NCBI GenBank assembly: GCA_932294295.1 | Contig: OW028579.1 | Location: 35,346,362 to 35,410,361 of the forward strand | Length of the DNA: 64,000 bases | From: Alitta virens | Lineage: Eukaryota; Annelida; Polychaeta; Phyllodocida; Nereididae | Direction: 5' to 3' | Translations under genes and position numbers: made by a program | Shown: positions 34,905 to 46,215 of the stretch, one piece after another | How positions within the stretch are numbered: the stretch's first letter is position 1 | Layout: the number at the start of each line of letters is the position of its first letter | The notes under the pieces: model-generated | What the model was told of the DNA's origin: nothing | Databases searched by the model: none | The model's input: the letters and a program-made list of their open reading frames with translations, nothing else

Positions 34905-37032
34905 CCCGCAGTGACGGTCTCATATCAAAGAAAGAAAGAATTTGTTCATTTAGATACACTAATGCAATCAAATAATTAATGTTATAGATTTATCAGGGAA
35001 TCAAATGATGGTGTTTTAGATTAATGTCAAGCACGCAGATATATAACTTCACAATAACAAATAATCAATGACATCACTAGCTATTGTAATGATTATGACG
35101 TCACCAATTGTAATGGACGCCATCCTCCAACACTAAGAGGCCCTGGATGCCAATTAATAACTGTCCAATCTGTGTACATCAATCTGTGATGTCAGTTTCA
35201 GGATATGCTCTCTGTAAGGAGGATCATGGCTGCACAAAAATGGTGTCCAGCAGTGCTCATCTGAATCACCAAATTTTATGAAATGTTAGAAATATATAAT
35301 CATCTTTTGGCAGTCACCATGAAAATAAAGCTGTCACTATAGAGTCTGTACAGGTTCCTTTTATGTGTAGGGCTCTGTAAAATTACTTTTTACAAAGCAG
35401 ACCTATGCTGTATCACCGATCAATCACTGACCAGTGACCAACAAGAACTTATCATAGAAAACTACAGAGCGTAGCATATTTCTATGTAGAAGTAAAGCAT
35501 GTTGACCTGCGCATATTTTTCATCAGCTGCTTTCATAGCTTTAGCAGTGGCTGGGGTCTGAGACAGCACTTAGGCAGCTTGACTCCGCATGTCCGGTAAT
35601 TCATCATATTCTGTCAGCTTCTTTCCTGTGGCTAGTCTCCTGGACACAGGTCTGGCAAATATCGGCCCAACCTGAACATACTCCCTGGTATATGGCACCC
35701 CTGCTCAAGTGCAGGGTGCATATAACGAGTTTAAAGGGCAGTGAGAAGGGATTATTGGCAACCAAAAGGGCATATAATTAGCAATGACTCAATGAGGGTG
35801 TGCTAGAATATTGTACATTTTCACCTACCTTTGTTACAGAAGTTTTACTTATTTGTTTATAGTTCATGGTAGCTATCTGTGAACGTCAAGTGCCAACTTT
35901 TTAGAATCAATTTTTGGAAAGACTGTGGGTCCACTGTTTCTAACATGAACTCTACAGAGGAATACTGCTTTAAAGTTTAATAATATGCTTTGAAATTTTG
36001 TTTACCTTCTGAAAAACAATGTTTTAAGTAGCTCCTGTATGCTATCGAAGGAATAGCATGTGATTATGAAGTATATTTTTGAAAGAAATAAAATCCTGTT
36101 ATTAGGCAAACAATTTGTAATGTGGGGTTTAGTTCAGTAGTGAACCCTGTTTCTGTAATGCATCAATTGACTGGTTTATCACACTGGAATTAAAGTATAA
36201 TACAATACTCCCAGAGCAATTTACTGCTCGTTTGATACAGTCCACTGCCAATCACATCCATTGTTATGTGACCTATCTCTCTGTATCATTTAATTCCACT
36301 GTTGCAATAAGATAAATGGCAAGATGGAGTACCCAGTGGCCAATTGGGCCTATTTTCTGCACATGACCACTAGACATCATAGCTAATAGTCCGAGTGGTC
36401 AAATAGCCCTGACACTTGACCACTGAGTTGGTGGTCAGATGGTCTCTGCTATTACAGTGATCTGTCATAGCATTTGACACATCAGTGTTAATACATCAGT
36501 GCTATTAGCTGCTCCCCCAGGCATTGTGAATGTGCGTTCTGTGGGATGGCTGCTAGCTGAGCCCCTCAGACCTCTCTTTACCCATAGCAATTTGCAATAT
36601 TTTATGGATTGTTTCTTTAATTTCATCGCTTTCTTTTCATTTTCAAATTCCATTCTCACTATTGTCTTTTTGAATTTGAATCTTCTTTCTATTTCCACGT
36701 TTACTTCTCACCTTCTGTGTCGCTTTGTTGTTTTATTTCCTTGAATTTGTATTCATTAATTGCTTCTTTTTTTCCCCTTGGTTTCTATCTTGCTTTCGGT
36801 TCCTCTTACTCGATTCGTAGATAGATTATTTTTAGTTGACTAATATATTTTCTTACGTGAATTCTTTCATTATTCTGTCTGTTTGGTGTGTAGGTCCTGG
36901 GTACGTGTTAATTTGATTAACACTGATTTTGAGGATAATAAGTCAATTTCTGTTTCAGTTTCTTCAACATTCTAACGTGTATGTGTTTAATCAAATATAT
37001 AAAGTTATATCATTGATTAAATATTTAGTGTT
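34905..37032. other. AT-rich non-coding DNA, no gene seen
   Basis: A CRE palindrome lies at 35097-35104. No coding exon, repeat array or transposon end recognised. Confidence 0.45.
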
Positions 37033-37260
37033 ACTGCATTTCTGTAAACAAGGAGCTTCGCAGTTCTCCCACTGCATTTCTGTAAACAAGGAGCTTCGCA
37101 TTTCTCCCACTGCATTTCTGTAAACAAGGAGCTTCGCATTTCTCCCACTGCATTTCTGTAAACAAGGAGCTTCGCATTTCTCCCACTGCATTTCTGTAAA
37201 CAAGGAGCTTCGCATTTCTCCCACTGCATTTCTGTAAACAAGGAGCTTCGCATTTCTCCC
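37033..37260. repeat. 38-bp minisatellite, exactly 6 copies
   Basis: Units start ACTGCATTTCTGTAAACAAG at 37033, 37071, 37109, 37147, 37185 and 37223. All are identical except CAGTTCTCCC for CATTTCTCCC in the first. The unit contains no stop on the minus strand in any frame, which explains three overlapping long open frames there. Confidence 0.97.
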
Positions 37261-37554
37261 ACGCATCCACTACTTTCTATTAAGTCAGGCACAAGTTACA
37301 CTATTACAGTGGGGTCTGATATTGCTTTCAGTTGTTGTATTTCTCATTTGCCCTTTCTGTATAGACACCATTGTCATTTTCCTCAAACGTCTTGGAATCC
37401 TTTCGTTTGGGATTACACTTAATAGGCCGCCCCGATGATTTGACACAATGGCGTTCGTGCACAGCCTGTCCTTCATGTGTAATCGATAATGGAAAAGGAT
37501 TCTTGCTTTTTGAACTCGAATTAAAAAGCAGAATTTGAAAGATAATGAAAAGTT

Positions 37555-37640
37555 GGCTGGGTGCAATGCATGCTCCCCGGCTGTGCAGCGCATGCCGCCA
37601 TCGTGGAAAGCGCACGTGACGGAAGCCACAGTTTTTGTCC
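37555..37640. promoter_or_regulatory. Candidate regulatory patch (NRF1-like, E-box)
   Basis: Contains CAGCGCATGCCG (one or two changes from the NRF1 site), GCGCACGTGACGG with a CACGTG E-box, and GCCGCCATCG. GC-rich compared with its neighbours. Two overlapping minus open frames (37285-37747) cover it, but neither is recognisable. Confidence 0.25.
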
Positions 37641-37959
37641 TTTTTTTTTATCTTTACTCTTTTGGAAATTTTGACAAATAAACCATTAACTGGTCGAAGG
37701 GGATCACATTCTGCAAATGGTGGATTTTGCCCATCAATTAATTCCACCTTTATTTATCCCTGGTTTTATGGAAGGGTAGGGTGAAGGGGGAATCCCCGTG
37801 AGGCAATGGAGACATGGATATGGGTGATGACGTCATCAATTCCTGTGCATGGGTATGTGATGATATCATCCAGAATGTGCGCAATCTAGAAAGAGTTCAT
37901 AAATGCCATGGATTAACACATGGTGCTAGTATGAACCAAAGCGGACACAATATAACATG

Positions 37960-38398
37960 CAGTGTAGGCCAAAAATACCCAAAGCAAAATTTCCTAGTTT
38001 TTTCAAAGTCAGGGGACTTAATAATTGCTTATCATTAGTTTAATGATTTGCCAATTATGAAAAACACTATTTGCATGTCTGTTTGTACTTTAAAAAAAAA
38101 CAGTAAACTATGAAAATGTCAACTGTATTGTAAATTAACAAAATTGCACTGATGTTAAAATTACAATATGCTTGATTCGTAAATTTCATTACAACTTGTT
38201 CATTAATGCTTGTAATAAGATTATATTAAAAATAATGGATTTTCACATCTTTATATCAAGATTTGCAAGTGTAAACAAATGTTTCAGACTGAGAAATATT
38301 ATTTCATGGGCAAACTCACTTGAATGAAGTCTCTAATGATGAAAGATCAGCAAAAATCTGAATTTTCGCATGTGATTGGGTATTTTTGGCCTTCACTG
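37960..38398. mobile_element. MITE with 23-bp terminal inverted repeats
   Basis: The left end is CAGTGTAGGCCAAAAATACC and the right end in reverse complement is CAGTGAAGGCCAAAAATACC, both continuing CAA. One mismatch in 23. The CAGTG start fits Tc1/mariner. The right flank is TA (38399-38400) while the left is TG (37958-37959), a likely mutation of TA. 439 bases, AT-rich, no transposase. Confidence 0.8.
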
Positions 38399-38400
38399 TA

Positions 38401-39183
38401 TATAAATGTTGACAGGCCTTCAGATTTCAATGTTGGTTAAATTAGATTTTTTTAGTAAACTGTAGTTCTGTAAGTCATTAAAATGTTGGTAATTGTCCTA
38501 AAATTTATCTGTAGATTTTGTCTCATCATTAAAAGCATTGATCATCAATGTACTGCTATTATTACCAAAATTAAGCCTAGGTGCAAGTTACTGGAGTCGA
38601 TCTAGTACACGTGAGGCACAACTCCACTGCAAACAGCGATCAGAATTTGTTAAATTTTGTCAACACATGTTCTGAAGCAATCTGAGATTTCTTGCCAAAT
38701 GAAGTCAACAAATTTTGCAATCTAAATTTCCAAATTGCTTCTTGTTTTGCTGGTTTTTAGGCTGTGGAGGAAAACGCCTCCCTAGTTAGAGATTAACTGA
38801 CACACTTTATCTCCTAATTGCGACACTCACTCTTGGAGTTCTGCAAATTGAAACAATTTATTACAGGAATGCGGAAATTAGAGCCGAGTTTGTTTTAGGC
38901 AATAAAAATCCCGATGGTTAGAAAAAATAATTACTGCATTTTTTTCCCTGCCGATCCTCTCGTTAAACATTCCACTACAGCTGTCTCCCAATTAGTTGAA
39001 ACGGAATTGTCAAGTCCCATTAGAGAGATAATTCCTTCAAACGCTTGATTTCTATTGGAAAACTTGTGTAAAGCAGTGCTAGTTGGTTTAAGTTGTGATG
39101 AAATCAATTTGAGCTGCATAATATCTAGCACTTTTTTCTGTGAGACGTTCGAAAAGATCCCCCAGCCCCGGCAGCAAAGCCAA
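38401..39183. other. AT-rich non-coding DNA, no gene seen
   Basis: Nothing recognised before the GATA array. Confidence 0.45.
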
Positions 39184-39212
39184 GATAGATATAGATAGAT
39201 AGATAGATAGAT

Positions 39213-39260
<48 letters not shown>

Positions 39261-39463
39261 ATAGATAAATAGATAAATAGATAGATAAATAGATAGATAG
39301 CTGGATAGAGATATCTGGATAGATAGATAGATAGATAGAGAGAGAGATAGCTGGATATAGTTAGCTGGATAGATAGATAGATAGATAGATAGAGGGATAT
39401 ATAGATAAATAGATAGATAAGGACAGCTAGTCAGATAAGGACAGATAAGGACAGATAAGGACA
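39184..39463. repeat. (GATA)n array with GACA tail
   Basis: About 235 bases of GATA units with AAAT and CTGG interruptions, then AGATAAGGACAGATAAGGAC units to 39463. The serine/tyrosine-rich minus open frame here is an artefact. Confidence 0.93.
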
Positions 39464-39812
39464 GACTGGTCTTCATTTGCGAGCACAGCGTTTGGCTGAT
39501 ATCCTATAGTATACACATTATTAGTTTCCTAATATGGCATGTGCACTTTGATGTCTTTGTCCAAAAATTGAGAATGCTTGTATTCTAAAAGGGAGTCTCT
39601 ACGCATCCCCGTGTTCCCTCGCAGGTATGAAGCGTGTTCTGGTAATTGAAAGTAATTGGAGACGAAACGCACAAATGTGGATGTTCGGAGCTTGTTGAAC
39701 TTGACTGATTGTTTTTTAAGACTTGTTGGAACTTGCAAATTACTTTGTTGCGAGCCTAGGTCCCTCTGTACTTCGACAGAACTGGAGTCCAAATTGCAAG
39801 GGTTGGTGCGAG

Positions 39813-39986
39813 AGGAGATTAGAGGAGAGGAGAGGAGAGGAGAGGAGAGGAGAGAAGAGGAGAGGAGAGGAGAGGAGAGGAGAGGAGAGGAGAGGAGAGG
39901 AGAGGAGAGGAGAGGAGAGGAGAGGAGAGGAGAGGAGAGGAGAGGAGAGGAGAGGAGAGGAGAGGAGAGGAGAGGAGAGGAGAGGA
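39813..39986 (+). repeat. (GGAGA)n array
   Basis: Almost perfect AGGAG pentamers for about 170 bases with one AGAAG variant. It is the same motif as the array at 55601. Purine strand is +. Confidence 0.95.
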
Positions 39987-39989
39987 CAA

Positions 39990-40870
39990 TGCCACTTTAG
40001 TTTTCTCTTTCAAGATTATTTTTATTAATATAAAGTAGCACGATAATACATTATCGATAAAATGTAATGACAGAATCATTTTGTTTCCAGACAATGCTAT
40101 CTGTAGCTTCCAATTCAGCAGCCTCCCTCGTGATGCATGCAATAGGAGGATTATTGCAGTAGGAATTGTTTTTCAATACATGTCATCCATTATTTCATGG
40201 CCAGACAAAGTAGGAATACAATAGTTGGCTGTCTTGTTATTTTAGAGTGGCTGGTTTTCCAAATTCAATGGAAATCCTCTGAGAGGCAAATTGCATGCAA
40301 ATGACAAAGTGGTCCAACCTATTGGCTGCTCAGCTGGTTATGTACAGGTCCTGGGTTCAAGGCTGTTGCAGCTCATAAACTGAAGCCACCCACTGATATT
40401 TGATGCGACCATATCAGCAATGATGGAGTGTACCACAGAATTGTGCAGAACCATTAGACCATAAAAATGCCACAACATACCACGAAGAGTAATATTCCCT
40501 GTCAATTTCAGTGATAGATTAGACGCTTTCTCTTTCATTAGTGGCAAGAGACTATCTGCTGATCTTCTGAAAGTCTTCTGATAATAGATGGAGATTGGTG
40601 TCTATTCGATACTACCCCTTTTTTGTCTCATTACAGTGGAACTATAACAGTAAAAAAAAACCCACTATTCTAGCCAATTCATTTCTAGCCTTGTGAAAGC
40701 CATTTTTGTTCAGATCAATAAATATATACGTGAAACCACAATTAAGACTCAATATTAATGCAAGACTAACTTGAACTTAGGACCATGTTACTTGGTCCCA
40801 AAATTGGTTGCAGTGAGATAAGACTTCATGGTTCCCAATAGTGGTCTGATTCGTGGGGTTGAACTGTAGG
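39990..40870. other. Non-coding DNA, possible tRNA-like head
   Basis: At about 40325-40370, CTGCTCAGCTGGTTATGTAC and CCTGGGTTCAAGGC are spaced like Pol III boxes but have no second copy in the window. No gene recognised. Confidence 0.3.
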
Positions 40871-40875
40871 CTGTA

Positions 40876-41056
40876 CAGATAGATAGACAGATAGACAGAC
40901 AGACAGCGCGACCGTTGGACAGACATCCAGACAGATAGACATCCAGACAGATAGATAGACAGCTAGATAGATAGACAGACAGATAGACAGACAGACAGAC
41001 CAACAGATAGATAAATAGATAGACAGACAGCGCGACCGACAGCTAGACATCAAGAC

Positions 41057-41114
<58 letters not shown>

Positions 41115-41181
41115 CTGGACAGCTAGACAGATAGATAGACAGACAGACAGACCAACAGATAGATAGATAGATAGATAGATT
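40876..41181. repeat. (GATA/GACA)n compound array
   Basis: AGAT and AGAC tetramers mixed over about 300 bases. A longer segment AGACAGCGCGACCG occurs twice (around 40903 and 41026), with similar GACAGACCAACAGATAGATA stretches near 40995 and 41145, showing segmental duplication inside the array. Confidence 0.93.
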
Positions 41182-41904
41182 ATTTATTAGAGTCTCATTC
41201 TGTATCTGCAGTAAAAGTACAGTATTACTAAGTAGAAAGATTAACAATACAGACCAATTATAAAATGCACAGTTGATGAACATTTGCTTTCGGGGCGCTG
41301 TGTTATTATTCGAAAGGGAGTTTCGCTTTTTGCTGTTCAATATGACTTCCATAAATATAGTCATATTTTATCCTATCTATTATGGACAAAAAGTATGAAA
41401 AATCTGAAAATCAAGATGGTGGCCGCTCTGTCCAGTGTCCGGGAGTCAGGTTGACGATTGGATTTTTTTTCTTGTGTTAAGATTGATGTCCTGGTTATTG
41501 ATATTCCTCAAGGACCACCATATCACTTTCGTCCTTGTCTACAATGGTCCTGATGATCTATTGCATCCTACATCCGAGGCTGGTCTTGCTGCTGAGGCAA
41601 GGGCAGCATCAGCAACAACTGAGAAGAATCCATATCTGGTATCATTGATATTATGGTATTTGCCATTTCACTCCTTTGAATGATGCCATCAAGCCATAGC
41701 TGATCATATCTGACTCCCTAATGGTCGAATGGTTGTGTGCTTATAGATGTGGATTGAAGCTGCATGGATTCATAAGCTAGGATTTGTGGTCTACCCGTGA
41801 TTGATTGGTCTGCATTCTTATGCATGTTTTTATATCTGGATGCTATGACTTCTGCCTTGCACTGATTTGGTATTGTTCGACGGTCTTTGTCAATAACCAT
41901 AGTC

Positions 41905-41985
41905 ACAAAACTAATGTCGTTGGGATGAGACGTTAAATTGGCGGTCCCTTGTACTCAGTGTCTCTCTCTCACCTCATCAATCAAC
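41905..41985 (+). mobile_element. SINE family C core fragment
   Basis: GGGATGAGACGTTAAATTGG and CGGTCCCTTGTACTCAGTGTC correspond to GAGACATGAAATTGG ... CCTTGGTGTC in the copy at 29395 and to GAGACGTTAAATTGC in the copy at 48362. Promoter and tail parts are not recognised. Confidence 0.55.
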
Positions 41986-42032
41986 CCTCGATAGCGGCAA
42001 GAAGTTGCCTCAGAGGTCTGAACTTTCCATAT

Positions 42033-42169
42033 TTATCTATCTATCTGTCTATCTATCTATCTGTCTATCTGTCTATCTATCTATCTGTCTATCTATCTAT
42101 CTATGCTATCTGTCTATCTGTCTATCTATCTATCTATCTATCTATCTGTCTATCTGTCTATCTATCTAT
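42033..42169. repeat. (TATC/TGTC)n array
   Basis: About 135 bases of CTAT and CTGT tetramers. This is the reverse complement of the GATA/GACA arrays at 39184 and 40876. Confidence 0.93.
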
Positions 42170-43860
42170 GTAATGATCATATGATGATGTGATATTAAAC
42201 CAGTTGTCAGTAACCAAAGGCTTTTCAAAATAACCAAAAATAACCATGAAACAAGGCAGAACTAACATTACTATATAGTATGTCTAATTGCTAACGTTGG
42301 TGCTGGGTGCAAACACACATGCTGTAATGTAGAAATTGATCCTATTGTTTGTTTAAAAACTGCAGTTAGTTTCATAAAATACTTGATTCTAGCTGTCTGT
42401 AGTGACCTGGACCTGGCTGTGGTCTAACCATGCTGAGACCAGCTGCTTCTGTCCACTTCTATAGCTAATGATCGGCTTGCAACTATCACCAGATAAATAT
42501 AAACCTTGGTAAATGTAAGAAATTAATCTAATATATCATAAATATGTACTTTTAGATCCGGTTTTGAGAAGCCAGCTATGACAGCTTTGTCTTGGTTCTA
42601 TTTGACAGGCTGTTTTTACTGAAACTAACTGTAGCAATGCAATAGGCCTAAGGCAGAAGTCTTTTCATAGATATATACAACTGTATGTAATGTTTAATGG
42701 AGTAATACTAAGATTTAATTGGTGTAGGCAGATAAGTGCATCCCCTAAAAACTGTGATACAGAAGTCGCAGTGATCCTGAAATGAAGGTCTGCCCATTGA
42801 TGCTGCTGGAAGTTTGTTCTTAACACATCCACCGATGGTTTGGCTTCAAGATGCAGGTCTCGCTATATATAACATTGGAACGTCAGAAGAGGTTGACGGG
42901 TCGAATTAGGCGATGGGTGGCGCTGTTAGGTCACATGACTGTGTCACGTGGGTGTCATGAGATGCGGGATATAGATGGGAGAGTGTTGTGACTCCCCCAG
43001 TACAGCGCAGCGGACTGCGACCTTCGGGTAACTAGCCTCCTACAAATCATAGTCCGATAGGTCCGCCACTAGGTTCCGCAAATCAGGTTCTTCCCAATGG
43101 TTTTGCAAGGGGGGATTCCCTGAGATTCTCTAGTTCCGTGACAAATCGCCAGGGGGATTTTGAGAGATTTACTAATCTAAGAGGTTGCCTTTGGCATGCA
43201 AAATAAAAAAAGTCACAATTTATGAAGCTGGTGATGGTAAATTGAAGGTGACAAATCTTGTAAAGATGTGAAACTGCGTGATAAGAGCACCTGTTAAGTA
43301 GAAATTAACCCAGTCACAATTTGCAGTTTGTCATGCTTTGCTAATGCGCTGTATTTATCATACACACTTCCGGAATAAATCCCCATCATGGCGCTTCCAA
43401 AATGATAAGGGGGTCTCTTTTGACAACTAGTCATTTAGCTTAACTTACAAAAATTAAGAAATTACTCAGCTCATCAAATATATCAATCTCAACTTCTATT
43501 TAATAATTCCATTCATCTGTAAGTAAGATAAAGTATATATATATACACAAAGCCAGTTGCTATGCTGTACCATAAATCTCACCATCAGATTATACAAATG
43601 ATAGAAAATCTACCGGGCTGGAAAAAAAAATTGAATCAGAGTCAGTGGTATTTTTGGGTGAATTTATGAGAATATGCTATGTCACAAAGGTGTCTTAATA
43701 TCCTGGTAGTTTGACACTGGGGTTCATTGCAGTTGTCAAATGATGGACAGCTTCATCTGACGATTCCTTTGTTTCATTCAGAAGGTCCTGTCAGGGGGCT
43801 CTCCAAAACTGCAAGAGCAGCAAGTCTGTTACTTAGTCCCCATGGCAACTGAGAACTCTT
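42170..43860. other. Non-coding DNA with a GC-richer patch
   Basis: 42880-43150 is GC-richer and contains GTCACATGAC and GTCACGTGGG (42931-42955). No exon could be defined. Confidence 0.4.
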
Positions 43861-43864
43861 CAAC

Positions 43865-43940
43865 TGAAGGTGGTCACGTGATTGTGACACCACGTGGCCC
43901 CTGTCGCGGGTCATGTGACCCCCAAGATGGACGACAACGG
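43865..43940. promoter_or_regulatory. E-box triplet with YY1-like site
   Basis: GTCACGTGAT (43873-43882), CCACGTGG (43890-43897) and GTCATGTGAC (43910-43919) lie 17-21 bases apart, followed by CAAGATGG (43923-43930), the YY1 core. bHLH factors such as USF, MITF/TFEB or HIF could bind. Activity is inferred. Confidence 0.45.
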
Positions 43941-43944
43941 AATG

Positions 43945-45330
43945 GTTTCAAGTCTGAGGCCTTTATGACTATCAGTGACGCTCAAAAAGGCCTCTTTGTT
44001 TCCTGTTGAGGATTCAGACAAAATTTGAGACAGGAGACCAAACCATTTGCTTGAAGCAACAGAGCTTTTAAGTCGAAGATGAGGTTGATTTTTAGAATGT
44101 CATCACACAAAGGTTGAGCGTTATTTCTATCAGTGGCCAATGCCAAATTTCTCGTTTCCTTTAGTTTTTGGTTTTTTGCGGTAAACATATGTTGAAATGT
44201 TATATATGAGATATGTTGATTCAAGTGCGTTTTCTTAACTTGAAAATGAAGACATCGCGAATCGTACAGCCAAATTTATTTTGACTTGGAACGAAATCAT
44301 ATAGACACCCATGGCTCCCTTAACAAATGGAAGTCCTGGATTCACATGACGTCATCTGGAGTTTCCAAATCAATGATTTGGCTGTAAAACATTTCTAGCC
44401 AGTTTGTTGTGTTAATATGCTTTCTGTACCATTCAATTGAATGCAAGAGTAACATAAAACTCATATTGTTGATGCTGAGGTTTAATTAATGATAATATTT
44501 ATCCTAGTTTTGAAAATGGTTTTCTCTCTGAAGATTTGAGAAGTATTTTTGGTTGAGAAAGGGGTCAATAAAAAACCAAGAAACACAGCATAATCAGCAT
44601 CCCAAATTAGAGATCATAAAATGTAACATATGGGGAAAAAACAACTGTTCATCAACAGTCAAATACGCCTGTCAATATCTGCATATATTCATTAATTAAA
44701 TCTATGCTATACTGCGTTTTTCTATCTAGTACATAGAAATACCTTTTCTTGTAAAAATTGCATCTATTCTTCCCACATTTCTAACTCAATTCATTAGACG
44801 TATAAAAAAACAACCTTGACAATCTGATTCCCCTAAACACTTCACCCACTTGGCATGTGTTGCAAATTGAAGCACCCTGGAGTCATTGTGTATTACAACA
44901 ACATGAAGAGATCATATAAAACTGCCTCTTTGCAATATTTTATGCAGAAAAACGTATGCATGAGGTCCATAAAAAGACATAAAGATGCCAACTAGACGTG
45001 CACTGATTAAACCTGACAGTTTGCTTGGCCAGAATGAGGTCACAAGGGGATTGGGCTCCGAGCTAGGGTATTTGGGTCAAGAAAGGGGTGAAGGGTATTG
45101 GTTGCAATACATTAGGAAAAAGAAAGTGGGTATTTTTTGCATTCGTAGTAAATTAATTGTAAAAACTGCATGTGAAATCATGATACAACTTAACCTATTC
45201 TCATTGTTCATAATAAACACGTTTTAAACTGTTGTAAGATGGATTTCTCTGATGCCTGAAGGGAGTATACGTGTAACAGAATCCAGTCTAAATCTATGAA
45301 TAACACAGGATTAGCATTTGAACAATAATT
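43945..45330. other. AT-rich non-coding DNA, no gene seen
   Basis: A CRE palindrome TGACGTCA is at 44347-44354. Short open frames (for example 44985-45227) are unrecognised. Confidence 0.45.
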
Positions 45331-45334
45331 TAAG

Positions 45335-45665
45335 TGGGTGTCGTTGCCTGGTGGATAGAGCATTGGACTCATTAGCGCATGAACGTGGGTTCAAACCCAG
45401 GCACGGCATGTAGGAACTGAGCAGATTCCTTCAACCACTGCTTCACTCCACCCAGGTGTAAATGGGGAGGTTGGCCATAGGCTGAGATGGCATTGGATTG
45501 TTCAGTGATCTCACAGCATGATGCGACAGCTGTATGCTCTCCAGGGAGTTGAGAAAGTTCCAGAGAGAACAGAGCCTGTCAACTCAAGTTACCGTGTGAA
45601 GTCGGCTGAGAGCTACATGCACCTACCAGGGTGTTGGAAGACTATAAACCCCATTTTTATCTTTT
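45335..45665 (+). mobile_element. SINE family D (tRNA-derived), single copy
   Basis: The head reads GTTGCCTGGTGGATAGAGCA, then box B GGTTCAAACCC within a GTGGGTTCAAACCCAGGC stem. The body includes CACTCCACCCAGGTGTAAAT, AGCATGATGCGACAGC and CTACCAGGGTGTTGG. The 3' end is CCCCATTTTTATCTTTTACC. The overall architecture is that of a tRNA SINE of about 330 bases. No second copy is in this window and the target duplication is unclear. Confidence 0.75.
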
Positions 45666-45740
45666 ACCTTTAATAATGAGTTTTTAATACTTAGCTTTCA
45701 TGTGACGGTAGTATTCAGTTTATACTTACAATGTGCTCCA

Positions 45741-45940
45741 GGTGGCGGGGTCCTAGCTCAGTGGTAATGCGCAGGGCTTCCAACCACTTGATCGCGGATT
45801 CAATCCCCGGTCGAGACTTAATTTAAATAAGTCTGATGGCTGTTTCATCCTTCATCATTATTGCCATGGTTCCTGCCTGTCCTAATTAGCCCAACACGGG
45901 CAGAAATACAGGACGTAAAGCCCTAATCCACCCATCCCCC
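45741..45940 (+). mobile_element. SINE family A, diverged copy
   Basis: Box A TAGCTCAGTGG is intact. Box B has become GGATTCAATCC, and an extra TTAATTTAAATAAG block interrupts the junction between head and body. The body then runs normally to GACGTAAAGCCCTAATCCAC. Flanks ACAATGTGCTCCA (45728-45740) and ACAATGCACTCTA (45941-45953) are a decayed duplication with three differences, so this is an older insertion. Confidence 0.88.
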
Positions 45941-46074
45941 ACAATGCACTCTACAGAATAACTTAATTCATATCTTTACCAAGTAGCCTGTTACCATGAA
46001 CTGCCTCCCAACTGCACGGAGATCACTGTCTAGTGAGTCCCACGCTGCACTCATAACCATGTTAGCCTCTAATG

Positions 46075-46215
46075 TGCAGCCACGTGGTCACCCAGTGGTC
46101 AGCAGGTCACTTTCAATCAACTTACCCTCGCTTTAAAACCCCGGAAGTGGTCGAGAGCCAGACCGGAAGCACTTCACCCCACTCGCCTAGCCCTGTCGCG
46201 AGATGGCACCACTTG
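46075..46215. promoter_or_regulatory. Promoter-like motif cluster (ETS, TCGCGAGA, YY1, E-box)
   Basis: CCACGTGG near 46080, CCGGAAGTG (46141-46149), ACCGGAAGC (46162-46170), TCGCGAGA (46196-46203) and the overlapping GAGATGGC. ETS, TCTCGCGAGA-type and YY1 sites together are typical of TATA-less animal promoters. No open frame of note starts downstream, so an enhancer or a promoter of a non-coding or distant transcript is equally possible. Confidence 0.45.

Noticed and set aside
36991..37292. Three overlapping open frames and a possible CRISPR-like array
   Set aside because: The 38-bp units are directly adjacent with no spacers, and the genome is eukaryotic. The frames are open only because the unit lacks stops.
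37285..37747. Two overlapping minus-strand frames of 114 and 139 codons
   Set aside because: They overlap in different frames, neither is recognisable, and the GC-rich patch is better explained as a possible regulatory stretch.
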